Shown here one piece after another: positions 45,850 through 55,072 of a stretch of 64,000 nucleotides of DNA. Positions within the stretch are counted from its first letter, which is position 1. Each line of letters begins with the position of its first letter. The notes beneath the pieces are model-generated. The model did not search any database and had not been told where the DNA came from. It saw only the letters and a program-made list of their open reading frames with translations. The position numbers and the translations under genes were made by a program. The stretch is from positions 1 to 64,000 of the forward strand of contig JAEURX010000017.1 in assembly GCA_016788885.1 (NCBI GenBank), in the 5' to 3' direction. This DNA comes from Nitrospira sp. Its GTDB lineage: Bacteria; Nitrospirota; Nitrospiria; Nitrospirales; Nitrospiraceae.

Positions 45850-47442
45850 TTACAATCCTTTCGACAGGTCGGCGACCTTCACGGAAAGGATGTGCTTGCT
45901 GTTGGTAATCTGATCCAGAACGGATTTGGGAAGCGGCGCGTCGAGGCCGAAAATCAACAAGGCCTTGCCGCCCCGCTCTTCCCGCGAACACTGCATGCGC
46001 GCGATATTGATGTTGTGATCGCCAAGAATATGACCGACCGTACCGATCACACCAGGGCGATCTTCGTTCAGGATCAGGAGAAGATGGTTATCGGGCACCA
46101 CTTCAACTTTAAACTGATCGATTTCTATGATGCGTGGATCCTTGCGGTGATAGAGCGTCCCCGCGACTTGATGGGACGTCTTTCCGCCTTCGACGCGAAC
46201 CCGAATCACGCTGGTGAAATCGCCGGCATCGCTGATCTTCACTTCTTTGACTTCGATACCGCGTTCCTTGGCGACCACGGGCGCGTTCACGTAGTTGATC
46301 GGATCTTCAAGGATGGGCGTGAGAAGTCCTTTCAACACGGCAATCGTCAACGGGGCGACATTCAATCCGGCCACCTCGCCGCTATACTCGACGGTCAGCC
46401 GCTCTAATCCGCCCTCAAGCAGTTGCGCCTGCAGTAACCCCACCCGCTCGCCGAGCGAAAGGTACGGCTGCAGCTGCGGCAACAGTTCGGGAGACACTGA
46501 CGGGATGTTGACCGCGCCACGGGCAATCCCTTTGGTAAAGTACTCGACGATTTGCTCGGCAATGCCGACCGCCACATTCTCCTGCGCTTCGGTCGTGGAT
46601 GCACCGATATGCGGCGAGCAAATAAAATTGTCCAACGCCAAGAGTGGATTGTCCGCCTTCACCGGCTCATCCTCAAACACGTCGAATGCAGCCGCGGCAA
46701 CTTTCTTAGACTTCAATGCCTCGCACAGATCGCCCTCGTGCACGATGCCGCCACGCGCGCAATTGGCAATCATCACACCCGTTTTCATTTTGGCGATCGC
46801 CTGTGCATTGATCAGCGACTTGGTTTCCGGTGTCAGCGGGGTATGGACCGAGATCACATCAGCCCGGCGGAAGAGTTCATCCAGTTCAACGATGCTGACG
46901 CCCATCTTCTCGGCCCGCTCGGGGGCCAGATACGGGTCATAGGCCATCACCTGCATCCCGACTCCCTGGGCGAGCTTGGTGAGGTAACCGCCGATCTGGC
47001 CGACCCCGACAATACCCAACACCTTGTTATATAACTCCACGCCCATGAACTTTTCTTTTTCCCACTTGCCGCCCTTGGTCGAGGCAGTGGCTTGCGGGAT
47101 GCGGCGCGACATCGAAAAAATCATGGCCATCGTATGCTCGGCGGTGGTCACAGTATTCCCGCCCGGCGTATTCATGACCACAATCCCGCGACGGGTTGCG
47201 GCAGGCGTATCGACATTGTCCAGTCCGGAACCAGCTCGTCCAACAACCTTCAGACGCTCAGCAGCGGCGATAACTTCCGCCGTGACTTTCGTCCCCGATC
47301 GAACGATCAAGCCGTCTGCGTCTTTGATTTCCTTGAACAGCTCTTCTTTCGGCAACTTGGTTTTCACCACTACCGTAAAGCCGGCCTTTTCCAATACCTC
47401 TACACCCTGCTTCGACAGACTGTCGCTGACCAAGATTTTCAT
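45850..47442 (-). CDS. serA: D-3-phosphoglycerate dehydrogenase
   Basis: First enzyme of phosphorylated serine synthesis, oxidising 3-phosphoglycerate with NAD+. A 530-residue long form: substrate and NAD domains (GIVGVGQIGGYLTKLA), catalytic Arg in NCARGGIVHEG, Glu in FEDEPV and His in SPHIGAST, then an allosteric-substrate-binding domain and a C-terminal ACT domain (LLLILNEDRPGVIGTVG...) that usually binds serine. It follows the aminotransferase gene by 35 bp. Confidence 0.96.
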   Translation of the reverse strand: MKILVSDSLSKQGVEVLEKAGFTVVVKTKLPKEELFKEIKDADGLIVRSGTKVTAEVIAAAERLKVVGRAGSGLDNVDTPAATRRGIVVMNTPGGNTVTTAEHTMAMIFSMSRRIPQATASTKGGKWEKEKFMGVELYNKVLGIVGVGQIGGYLTKLAQGVGMQVMAYDPYLAPERAEKMGVSIVELDELFRRADVISVHTPLTPETKSLINAQAIAKMKTGVMIANCARGGIVHEGDLCEALKSKKVAAAAFDVFEDEPVKADNPLLALDNFICSPHIGASTTEAQENVAVGIAEQIVEYFTKGIARGAVNIPSVSPELLPQLQPYLSLGERVGLLQAQLLEGGLERLTVEYSGEVAGLNVAPLTIAVLKGLLTPILEDPINYVNAPVVAKERGIEVKEVKISDAGDFTSVIRVRVEGGKTSHQVAGTLYHRKDPRIIEIDQFKVEVVPDNHLLLILNEDRPGVIGTVGHILGDHNINIARMQCSREERGGKALLIFGLDAPLPKSVLDQITNSKHILSVKVADLSKGL

Positions 47443-47477
47443 TGTCGTGGCGCCTTACCTGAAGGTGACTATGTGAC

Positions 47478-48623
47478 TTACGACTTCCCCATAATAATCT
47501 CTTGGGCTTTGGCGACTCCGCTGCCCAATTTCACGGGATACCCCAACCCTTTGATGACCATCTCCACGGCCGCCAACGCCGTGATGACGTCGAAGCTGTC
47601 GATATAGCCCATATGTGAAATACGGAAGATCTTGCCCTTCAGGTGATCCTGACCACCTGCCGCCGTCATCCCGTATTGAGTCCGTAAATTCTTATAGACC
47701 GCCTGGCCATCTACGCCTTCCGGCGCCGAAATAGCCGTTAACGCATCGCTTGGCCGCTCTTGCGGGAAAATGGACAGTCCGGCGGCTTTGACACCTTCGC
47801 GCATCGCCGTGGCCAACATGGCATGGCGGGCAAACACCGCCTCCAACCCCTCGGCTTTCAGGATGTTCATCACTTCCTTGAGGCCAAGAATGAGCGACAC
47901 CGCCGGCGTGTAGGCCGTCGTGCTCTTTTGTTGGTTCTCTCGCTCCCGTTTAAAATTGAAATAAAACGCGGCATTCTTGGCCTTATCGGCAAGACGCCAG
48001 GCCTTGTCGCTGACGCTGGCAAAGGCCAATCCCGGAGGCAGCATCAACGCCTTCTGGGATCCTGTGATCACCACATCGAGGCCCCAGGCATCCGTCTTCA
48101 AATCGAGCACGCCAAGAGCTGTGATGGCATCTACGACGAGAATGGTGTCCTCGTACTGTTTCACGATTTCGGCCAGAGCTTTGACATCGTGAGCCACAGC
48201 CGTGGACGTTTCGCTTGCCTGTACGTAGACGGCCTTGATGGCCGGATCCTTCTTCAAGGCATCGGCAACAGCCTGCGGATCGATCGCCCGCCCCCATTCA
48301 ACCTTCAACTCAGTCACCTGAGCGCCGAACGTCTTACAGAGTTTCGTCCACCGTTCGCCGAATTTCCCTCCGTTGATCGTGAGGGCCTTGTCACCAGGGG
48401 ACAAGAAATTTGAAACCGACCCTTCCATGCCGCCGGTGCCGGACGCCGCGAGAATCAACACATCGTTCCGGGTTTGGAACAGCCACTTGAGGTCCTCGCG
48501 AACCTCCGCGAACAATTTATCGAACTCGGGAGCCCGGTGATGAATCATCGGCCTGGCCATGGCCAGCAACACCTCCGGAGGAACGGGGGTGGGTCCGGGA
48601 GCCAGCAAATACCGTTTGAGCAT
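47478..48623 (-). CDS. Class V aminotransferase, serine/alanine-glyoxylate type
   Basis: A 381-residue PLP enzyme of the alanine- or serine-glyoxylate aminotransferase group: opening LLAPGPTPVPPEVLLAMARPMIHHRAPEF, ASGTGGMEGSV, and the PLP lysine in VITGSQKALMLPPG. Together with serA it could act as the phosphoserine or serine aminotransferase of serine synthesis. The ATG at 48623 is favoured by GAGGAGG; the extra 22 codons upstream do not look coding. Confidence 0.93.
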   Translation of the reverse strand: MLKRYLLAPGPTPVPPEVLLAMARPMIHHRAPEFDKLFAEVREDLKWLFQTRNDVLILAASGTGGMEGSVSNFLSPGDKALTINGGKFGERWTKLCKTFGAQVTELKVEWGRAIDPQAVADALKKDPAIKAVYVQASETSTAVAHDVKALAEIVKQYEDTILVVDAITALGVLDLKTDAWGLDVVITGSQKALMLPPGLAFASVSDKAWRLADKAKNAAFYFNFKRERENQQKSTTAYTPAVSLILGLKEVMNILKAEGLEAVFARHAMLATAMREGVKAAGLSIFPQERPSDALTAISAPEGVDGQAVYKNLRTQYGMTAAGGQDHLKGKIFRISHMGYIDSFDVITALAAVEMVIKGLGYPVKLGSGVAKAQEIIMGKS

Positions 48624-48861
48624 GGGACGATCCTCCTCGCTGTACGGAACGAACAATGTCAGGGATTTAGAAGGGGCGTACGCTACCATAGCCCCCCCTG
48701 GGTGTCAAGGTAACGAACCACGAAGAAGCTTATCTTTTCAGCATGTTCACGGCCTCAATGGAGCACGGACCTGTGATGTTTCTTGATGGCCGGGAGATGG
48801 TAGCGGGAGGACGCTGTCAGCGCAGCGGCGGGGCGACCCATATTCGAACTCTTTCAATTTC

Positions 48862-48890
48862 TTGACAACCCAAGACCTCCTCGATAGGCT
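48862..48890 (+). promoter_or_regulatory. Predicted sigma-70 promoter of the mltD-like gene
   Basis: A perfect -35 TTGACA (48862-48867), a 17-bp spacer and TAGGCT (48885-48890) stand about 55 bp upstream of the start codon, implying a transcript start near 48897. This is the best promoter match in the window. The 321-bp gap 48624-48944 otherwise contains nothing recognised. Confidence 0.65.
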
Positions 48891-48944
48891 ACCCTTCGAG
48901 AGTCAGAGACCGCACATTTCCTGAACAGTCTGGTGGGTATTCCA

Positions 48945-50351
48945 ATGCATGCACGTCCGTTTGCCGCTGGCGTTCGCTCGTTGCCGCTCCTTTCCTTTTG
49001 CCTTCTGTCCTTATCCTGGACACCTCTCGCGGGCGCAGAGTTCCCCGGCACACCTCAAGGCGATGCTCCCGCCACGGTGGAAACTACTGAGACTCCCGCA
49101 GCCGACCCCCAGCCCCTCATTCAGGAACCGGAATACATGCTGGACGAAGAGGATCGCGCGACCGCCGCGGAGGTCGAAGCAACCGAATCGTCGACGGCCG
49201 TCGCCAGCGAGCCTTCCACTGAAGTCCCGCCAGCCGAAGCCCTGCTGCAACTAAAACCGCTGACCGGCAACACTGCTCGATTTGCGGACTTGCTGACGCC
49301 ACCGGCCGAGGTCATCCAGGAAGCGGCTGCCGAACAAGGACAGGAATCAGACACCACCCCGGAATACAACGTGCCGATCGTCCTGGACCCCTCGGTGCAG
49401 GGCCACATTCGCTTTTTTAACGTGGCGATCCGAAACCGGTTCGAGCAATGGCTCATCCGCCTCAGCCACTATCGTCCGTTGGTCGACAGCATTTTCACGG
49501 AATTCCAATTGCCGAGTGATCTGATTTACTTGTCGCTGGTCGAAAGCGGGTTCAACCCCCACGCATATTCCCGTGCCCGCGCAGCCGGACCGTGGCAATT
49601 CATGAAGGGCACGGCCAAAGTCTACGGTTTGCGCGTCGATAGCTATGTGGACGAACGGCGAGATCCCGTGAAGTCGACCGTGGCAGCCGCACGCTACCTG
49701 CGAGACCTGTACGATCTCTTTGGTACGTGGCCGCTGGCCATGGCCGCGTACAATGCCGGAGAAGGCAAGGTCATGCGAGCCCTGCATACGGCCCAGGCCG
49801 AGAGTTTCTCGGACATCGCCAAGACGCGTCTCATCCGCCGCGAAACGAAGGAATACGTCCCGCGCTTCATGGCCGCCACGATCATCGCCAAGAATCCCGA
49901 TCGGTACGGGTTTCCCCAGAACGACGTCCGCCCCCATCAATTCGAAGAGGTGGTCGTCCGTCGCCCGATTCACTTCAAGGCGATTGCCAATGTCACGGGG
50001 ATTTCGTACCAGGAATTAAAGGTGCTGAACCCGGAATTACGACGTGATGCCACGCCACCGGATGATCCCGAATATCACTTGAAGGTGCCGGTCGGCACCA
50101 GGGAAAAGGTGGAACAGTTATTGGAGCGGGCGCCGACCCATAAGTTCCCGCCGCTGCCGATGCCGGTTCAGGTCAAAAACCGACATTTCAAGAACGAGCC
50201 TGATTCCGGACATTGGTACCGTGTCCGCGTCGGCGACTCTCTGGAGAAGATCGCCAAACGCTTCAACATCTCCGTCAAGACCCTTAAGTCCAACAACAAC
50301 CTGACTGGCCCCACCATCAAGGCAGGGAGCCGCCTGGTCATTGCTAACTGA
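48945..50351 (+). CDS. MltD-like membrane-bound lytic transglycosylase
   Basis: Cleaves the MurNAc-GlcNAc bond of peptidoglycan with 1,6-anhydro product. After a signal peptide (about 1-31) and an Ala/Pro/Glu-rich linker the SLT domain spans about 170-330, with catalytic E200 in SLVESGFNPHAYSRARAAG and the MAAYNAGEGKV motif. One LysM motif lies at the C-terminus (YRVRVGDSLEKIAKRF), giving cell-wall binding. A GTG at 48933 would add four residues; the ATG at 48945 is preferred. Confidence 0.92.
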   Translation: MHARPFAAGVRSLPLLSFCLLSLSWTPLAGAEFPGTPQGDAPATVETTETPAADPQPLIQEPEYMLDEEDRATAAEVEATESSTAVASEPSTEVPPAEALLQLKPLTGNTARFADLLTPPAEVIQEAAAEQGQESDTTPEYNVPIVLDPSVQGHIRFFNVAIRNRFEQWLIRLSHYRPLVDSIFTEFQLPSDLIYLSLVESGFNPHAYSRARAAGPWQFMKGTAKVYGLRVDSYVDERRDPVKSTVAAARYLRDLYDLFGTWPLAMAAYNAGEGKVMRALHTAQAESFSDIAKTRLIRRETKEYVPRFMAATIIAKNPDRYGFPQNDVRPHQFEEVVVRRPIHFKAIANVTGISYQELKVLNPELRRDATPPDDPEYHLKVPVGTREKVEQLLERAPTHKFPPLPMPVQVKNRHFKNEPDSGHWYRVRVGDSLEKIAKRFNISVKTLKSNNNLTGPTIKAGSRLVIAN

Positions 50352-50402
50352 ACGCCTCAGGTTGATCGTCGCTGACTGAATAGGGGGCCGCGGAAGGAAA
50401 GG

Positions 50403-51245
50403 CTACTGGCTCTTCTTCGGAGCTGGCTTGGCAGACTTGCCCGACGCGGCCTTTGCCTTGGCAGGTGCTTCAGCCTGAGGAGCAGGCGCGCTGGCGGCAG
50501 GGGCTGATGGCGTCGCGGCCGCCGGACTCTCGGGGGCTTTCTTCACCTCCAACACCTTGACCCGAACCGCCGCTTCACTGGTGAAGGGCGAGTTAGGGTA
50601 ATTCTTCATCAAATCCTGGTAATGGGCAATGGCACCTTCCGGCCTCGACTGGGACTCTTCAATCTTCGCCAACTCGAACAGGACATGGTCCTTGTTCAGT
50701 GCGCCCGGGATGTCAAGAATACCGGTGAAGGCCTTCACGGCCTGGTCTCGATCCCCCTTTGCCAAGAAGGCATAGGCCAATCGCTGCTGGACGAGCCCCA
50801 TCAGCGAGGTGTTGGAACTGTAGAGCAACATGAATCGCTTGTAGGTTTCGATGCCGGCATCGACCTGGTTCGCCAGGACCTGCGCATTCCCGAGATGAAA
50901 CAGCGCGATCGGAGCCACAGGACTCCGCGGATATTGATCAATGACCTGCGTGTAGAGATTGATCGCCTGGGCGAGCTGCTCTTGGCTTTTCTTTGGATCG
51001 TCGGCAGGCCGATTGAGATAGTGAAGCGTGGCTTCCTGGTCGAGTTCCCTGGCCTTCAAGGTCGATTGATAGTCATACCAAACCACACCAGCGACCACTG
51101 CTCCTGCAACCAGGACAACCCCCAGCCCGACCAGTAACGCACGCCGCTGCTCCTGCAACACGTGGAAAAACCGATCGACGCCACTGATAAGATGGGCTTC
51201 GTCGAGCGGATCGTCTTTGGCAGGAACCCTGATGCGATAACTCAT
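50403..51245 (-). CDS. Membrane-anchored TPR protein, YfgM-like
   Basis: A 280-residue protein with a single transmembrane segment (about 36-58, ALLVGLGVVLVAGAVVAGVVWYDY), then TPR-like helical repeats and an Ala/Pro/Lys-rich tail. Resembles the YfgM family, which has one membrane anchor and periplasmic TPRs and assists chaperones near SecYEG in E. coli. Convergent with the transglycosylase and divergent from the BioF-family gene. Confidence 0.8.
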   Translation of the reverse strand: MSYRIRVPAKDDPLDEAHLISGVDRFFHVLQEQRRALLVGLGVVLVAGAVVAGVVWYDYQSTLKARELDQEATLHYLNRPADDPKKSQEQLAQAINLYTQVIDQYPRSPVAPIALFHLGNAQVLANQVDAGIETYKRFMLLYSSNTSLMGLVQQRLAYAFLAKGDRDQAVKAFTGILDIPGALNKDHVLFELAKIEESQSRPEGAIAHYQDLMKNYPNSPFTSEAAVRVKVLEVKKAPESPAAATPSAPAASAPAPQAEAPAKAKAASGKSAKPAPKKSQ

Positions 51246-51364
51246 GGCTAATCGGTCGTCTCGGTTAGGCACAAGAAGCGGTCGTTTCTGAGAACCGACC
51301 GCCTTATACTAGGGAGCACTCAGGCTTGTCAAATATTCAGCCCCTTCCAGAGGCGCATCAGTTG

Positions 51365-52525
51365 ATGTTCGAACACCAGTTGCAGCAACTTCAGGACCGT
51401 CACCTCCTACGCCGGCTCCGAACCATGGAATCGGGGACGGGACCGACGGCAACGCTTGACGGACGGGAAGTCATCCTGCTGTCATCGAATAACTACCTCG
51501 GCCTGGCCACACACCCGACCGTTGTGGAGGCAGCCGTCGCAGCCACAAGGCAATACGGAGCTGGATCCGGTGCGGCACGCCTCGTCTGCGGAAGCCTGCC
51601 TCCGCATCAAGACCTGGAAACAGCCCTCGCCCGTTTTAAAGGCACCGAGTCGGCACTCACCTTCGCAGCCGGTTATCTAGCCAACATCGGTGTCATCCCC
51701 TCGCTGATCGGGAAAGACGGACTCATCCTGGCCGACCGTCTATGTCACGCCAGCCTACTAGACGGCTGCCGCCTCAGCGGAGCCATGTTTCGCGTCTACC
51801 ACCATCGTGACATGCATCATCTTGAGCGATTGCTTGCCCGTCGCCCGGCAGGCAAATCCACCCTCATTGTCACAGACGGACTCTTCAGTATGGACGGAGA
51901 CATCGCACCGATGAAGGACATCGTGCAGTTGGCCGAACGGTACGACGCCATGATCTATGTCGATGACGCTCACGGCACTGGCATCCTGGGCCCCACGGGA
52001 CGAGGCACCTTGGAGCATTGCAACGTCGAGTCGCGCGTCCCGTACCACATGGGGACCTTGAGCAAAGCCCTCGGGAGTGCGGGTGGCTACCTGACCGGCT
52101 CCGCATCGTTCATTGCCTATCTGGTCAATTCCTGCCGCAGTTTCACTTACACCACTGCGCCCACTCCTGGGAGCGCCGCGGCCGCCACGGCAGCACTCCA
52201 GGTCATCCAACGGGAACCGGAGCGGCGGGCCAGGCTGTGGAGCAACCGCGCACGCCTCGCACAAGGACTCTCTCGGCTAGGCTTCCACCTGGCCGCATCG
52301 GAAAGCCCGATCCTGCCGATCATCGTCGGCGATCCCGATCGCGCCATGACTATGGCTCAATCTCTTCTCGATCACGGTGTCTATGCCCCGGCCATCCGTC
52401 CTCCCACAGTCCCCCCCGCGACCAGTCGAATTCGCCTCACGATCACCGCCGACCACACCGACGAACAAATCGATCGCGCGCTGCGGATCTTGGAACAGGC
52501 AGGGCACGCCATCAACCTGCTCTAA
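51365..52525 (+). CDS. bioF: BioF/KBL-family 8-amino-7-oxononanoate synthase-like enzyme
   Basis: PLP-dependent alpha-oxoamine synthase condensing a CoA or ACP thioester with an amino acid; with pimeloyl donor and alanine it gives the biotin precursor. Motifs: SSNNYLGLATHP, the DDAHGTGILGPTGRG loop, and the PLP lysine in GTLSKALGSAGG. Substrate (alanine vs glycine) not fixed by sequence, so KBL or sphingoid-type synthase is possible. The start is uncertain: ATG at 51365 or TTG at 51326 (AGGGAG upstream), the latter adding 13 residues. No other bio gene is adjacent. Confidence 0.88.
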   Translation: MFEHQLQQLQDRHLLRRLRTMESGTGPTATLDGREVILLSSNNYLGLATHPTVVEAAVAATRQYGAGSGAARLVCGSLPPHQDLETALARFKGTESALTFAAGYLANIGVIPSLIGKDGLILADRLCHASLLDGCRLSGAMFRVYHHRDMHHLERLLARRPAGKSTLIVTDGLFSMDGDIAPMKDIVQLAERYDAMIYVDDAHGTGILGPTGRGTLEHCNVESRVPYHMGTLSKALGSAGGYLTGSASFIAYLVNSCRSFTYTTAPTPGSAAAATAALQVIQREPERRARLWSNRARLAQGLSRLGFHLAASESPILPIIVGDPDRAMTMAQSLLDHGVYAPAIRPPTVPPATSRIRLTITADHTDEQIDRALRILEQAGHAINLL

Positions 52526-52593
52526 CCGGATTTCAGGCAGTGTTGATGGGCCGGACCACGCCTGATCCAGCCCCGTCTCTTCTGGATATTTTC

Positions 52594-52621
52594 TTGATTT
52601 CCCCCCCCCCTATGGCATGAT
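52594..52621 (+). promoter_or_regulatory. Candidate pilT promoter spanning a C10 homopolymer
   Basis: TTGATT (52594-52599) and CATGAT (52616-52621), each matching four of six consensus bases, are 16 bp apart; ten of those spacer bases are an uninterrupted run of cytosines at 52601-52610. Slippage would alter spacing between the boxes. The start codon lies about 80 nt beyond the predicted transcription start. Weak boxes; the homopolymer itself is certain. Confidence 0.4.
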
Positions 52622-52706
52622 CGAATCAGTTCGACGAGCCATGTGTATTGATTCATCCCTACGCTCGTTTATCCACACCGTTTCCTAACTCATATGGAGC
52701 GTCCCG

Positions 52707-53762
52707 ATGATTGATATCTCCAAACTGTTGACCTTTGGCGTCCAGCAGGGAGCCTCGGACTGTCACATCAGCGCCGGCGAGCCGCCGATGATTCGCCTGC
52801 ATGGCGACCTGAAGAAACTCGACCACCCGCCCCTCACGCAGGATGAAACCCATGCACTCATCTACGACATGATGAGCGACGCCCAACGCAAGAATTTCGA
52901 AGAGCATCGGGAGTGTGACTTCTCTTTCGACCTCGGCGACATTGCCCGCTTCCGGGTGAATGTGTTCGTCCAAGGCCGGGGGCTCGGCGCCGTCTTCCGG
53001 ACCATTCCCACAGAAATTCTGCCGCTTGAAAAGCTGGGAATGCCGCCGATTCTTCGGCAACTCTGCGACCGGGAAAAGGGACTGATCCTAGTCACCGGCC
53101 CAACCGGCTCCGGTAAATCCACTACCCTCGCCGGCATGATCGACTATCTGAACAATACCTTTGAGGGCCATATTCTCACGATCGAAGACCCGGTGGAGTT
53201 TGTGCACAAATCTAAGAAGTGTCTCGTCAATCAGCGGGAATTAGGCGTGCACACCTTGTCGTTCGCCAATGCGCTCCGCGCCGCACTCCGCGAAGACCCC
53301 GATATCATTCTCGTCGGAGAAATGCGGGATCTGGATACGATTCAGTTGGCCTTAACCGCAGCCGAAACCGGGCACCTGGTGTTTGCGACCCTCCACACCT
53401 CCAGTGCTCCGAAAACAATCGACCGCATCATCGATGCGTTCCCACCCAACCAGCAGGCGCAGGTCCGCGCACAGCTGTCGGAAACCCTGGAAGCGGTGTT
53501 GACCCAAACCTTGCTCAAAAAGAAAAGCGGCGGCCGGGTTGCTGCCGTGGAAATCATGGTGGGCACCACGGCCGTGCGGAATCTCATTCGCGAAGGCAAA
53601 CTCCATCAGATTCCCGGCATCATGCAAGCCAGCCAGAAGGACGGCATGCAGACCATGGACATGGCCTTGATCGATTTGGCCACGCGAGGCCTCGTCACCA
53701 AAGCCGAAGCGCAATCGCGCAGTATGAATCCCAATCTGTTCAACACGGCAGGCGCGGCCTAA
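52707..53762 (+). CDS. pilT: Type IV pilus retraction ATPase
   Basis: A 351-residue hexameric ATPase that disassembles pili from the cytoplasmic side, powering twitching and DNA uptake. N-terminal PAS-like domain, Walker A GPTGSGKST (131-139), ILTIEDPVEFVH (Asp box), HLVFATLHTSSAPKTIDRIID (His box) and the retraction-specific motif AVRNLIREGK. Ribosome site GGAG at good distance. Followed at 52 bp by a second PilT-like ATPase. Confidence 0.96.
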   Translation: MIDISKLLTFGVQQGASDCHISAGEPPMIRLHGDLKKLDHPPLTQDETHALIYDMMSDAQRKNFEEHRECDFSFDLGDIARFRVNVFVQGRGLGAVFRTIPTEILPLEKLGMPPILRQLCDREKGLILVTGPTGSGKSTTLAGMIDYLNNTFEGHILTIEDPVEFVHKSKKCLVNQRELGVHTLSFANALRAALREDPDIILVGEMRDLDTIQLALTAAETGHLVFATLHTSSAPKTIDRIIDAFPPNQQAQVRAQLSETLEAVLTQTLLKKKSGGRVAAVEIMVGTTAVRNLIREGKLHQIPGIMQASQKDGMQTMDMALIDLATRGLVTKAEAQSRSMNPNLFNTAGAA

Positions 53763-53813
53763 CCAGGCGCCTGCCCGGTCACCGGCTTCAGCCGACACGA
53801 GAAGGGGCATTCC

Positions 53814-54977
53814 ATGGAAGTTCGCACACTCCTCGAAGTCATGGTCAAGCAAGAGTCCTCCGACCTCTATCTGACCGTCGATGCGCCCCCCATCTATCGC
53901 ATCCATGGCTCCACGCATCGAACCGATGCGCCGCCCTTCACCAACGAGCAATTAGAGTCGTTGGCGCTCGCCCTCATGCGAGGGCAGCAACGAGGTGAGT
54001 TCGAGGAGAAGATGGAGATGAACCTGGCCCTGTACTACAAGGACCTGGGGCGTTTCCGCGTCAATATTTTCCGGCAAAAGGGAAATGTCGGGCTGGTGTT
54101 CCGGCACATCAAGGCGGAAATCATGACGGTCGAGCAGTTGGATCTGCCGCCCATCGTTAAAGATATCGCCATGACAAAACGAGGGCTAGTCCTCGTCGTC
54201 GGCGCCACGGGATCAGGAAAGTCGACGACCTTGGCCGCCATGATCGATCACCGGAATACGGTGCACGCGGGGCACATCATCAGTGTGGAAGACCCGATCG
54301 AGTTCGTCCATCATCACAAAAAGTCGATCGTGACTCAGCGTGAAGTCGGTTTCGACACCCATTCGTTCGGCAACGCGCTCAAAAACACCCTGCGGCAAGC
54401 CCCGGACGTGATCCTCATCGGCGAAATCCGGGATACGGAAACCATGGAAGCCGCCATTACGTTCGCGGAAACAGGTCACCTCTGCCTCGGGACCTTGCAC
54501 TCGAATAATGCCAACCAATCCATCGAACGCATCATGAACTTTTTCCCGGTGGAGCGACATGCGCAAATCTATCTGCAACTCTCGCTGAACCTCAGGGCCA
54601 TCATTTCCCAACGACTTATCCCTTCGCTTGACAGCCGTCGAGTCCCCGCACTGGAAATCATGCTCGATACGCCGCGCATCAAAGACCTAATCAAGCGGTC
54701 GGAGATCGACACGCTGAAAGAAGCGATGGAGCAGGGCATTGACGAAGGCTGCCAGACGTTCGACCATGTACTGCTGCAACTCTACAAAGCCGGCAAGATC
54801 AGTATTGAACAGGCGCTGATCAACGCCGACAGTGCAAATAACCTTCGTTTGAAGATCAAGCTGGCAGGATTGAAAGGCGACGATGCGGTCGCGGCACTCC
54901 TAGACAAGAATGATCGTGAGGAAAAAGGGTTCCAGATCCAGGGACAGATGGGCCAGGCGGCAGGCAAGAAGCGTTGA
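53814..54977 (+). CDS. pilU: PilT-family ATPase, PilU-like
   Basis: A 387-residue paralogue of PilT: Walker A GATGSGKST (130-138), HIISVEDPIEFVHH, HLCLGTLHSNNANQSIERIMN, and IKDLIKRSEIDTLKEAME where PilT has AVRNLIRE. In pseudomonads PilU acts with PilT in forceful retraction. The tail (DREEKGFQIQGQMGQ) is extended beyond PilT. Strong ribosome site AAGGGG upstream of ATG at 53814. Confidence 0.92.
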   Translation: MEVRTLLEVMVKQESSDLYLTVDAPPIYRIHGSTHRTDAPPFTNEQLESLALALMRGQQRGEFEEKMEMNLALYYKDLGRFRVNIFRQKGNVGLVFRHIKAEIMTVEQLDLPPIVKDIAMTKRGLVLVVGATGSGKSTTLAAMIDHRNTVHAGHIISVEDPIEFVHHHKKSIVTQREVGFDTHSFGNALKNTLRQAPDVILIGEIRDTETMEAAITFAETGHLCLGTLHSNNANQSIERIMNFFPVERHAQIYLQLSLNLRAIISQRLIPSLDSRRVPALEIMLDTPRIKDLIKRSEIDTLKEAMEQGIDEGCQTFDHVLLQLYKAGKISIEQALINADSANNLRLKIKLAGLKGDDAVAALLDKNDREEKGFQIQGQMGQAAGKKR

Positions 54978-55007
54978 GCCTTACGATCTGAGAAGCACAG
55001 GATCCCA

Positions 55008-55028
55008 GACGCGAGGCCTTCCCGCGTC
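55008..55028. terminator. Weak bidirectional hairpin between convergent genes
   Basis: GACGCG (55008-55013) and CGCGTC (55023-55028) enclose GGCC-type inner pairing. It lies between the ends of pilU and the convergent cytochrome gene. No T run follows in either direction, so only a possible terminator. Confidence 0.3.
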
Positions 55029-55072
55029 GCCACACACCGTGCAGGGGACCACGACGAACAGGTCTCTGACGG

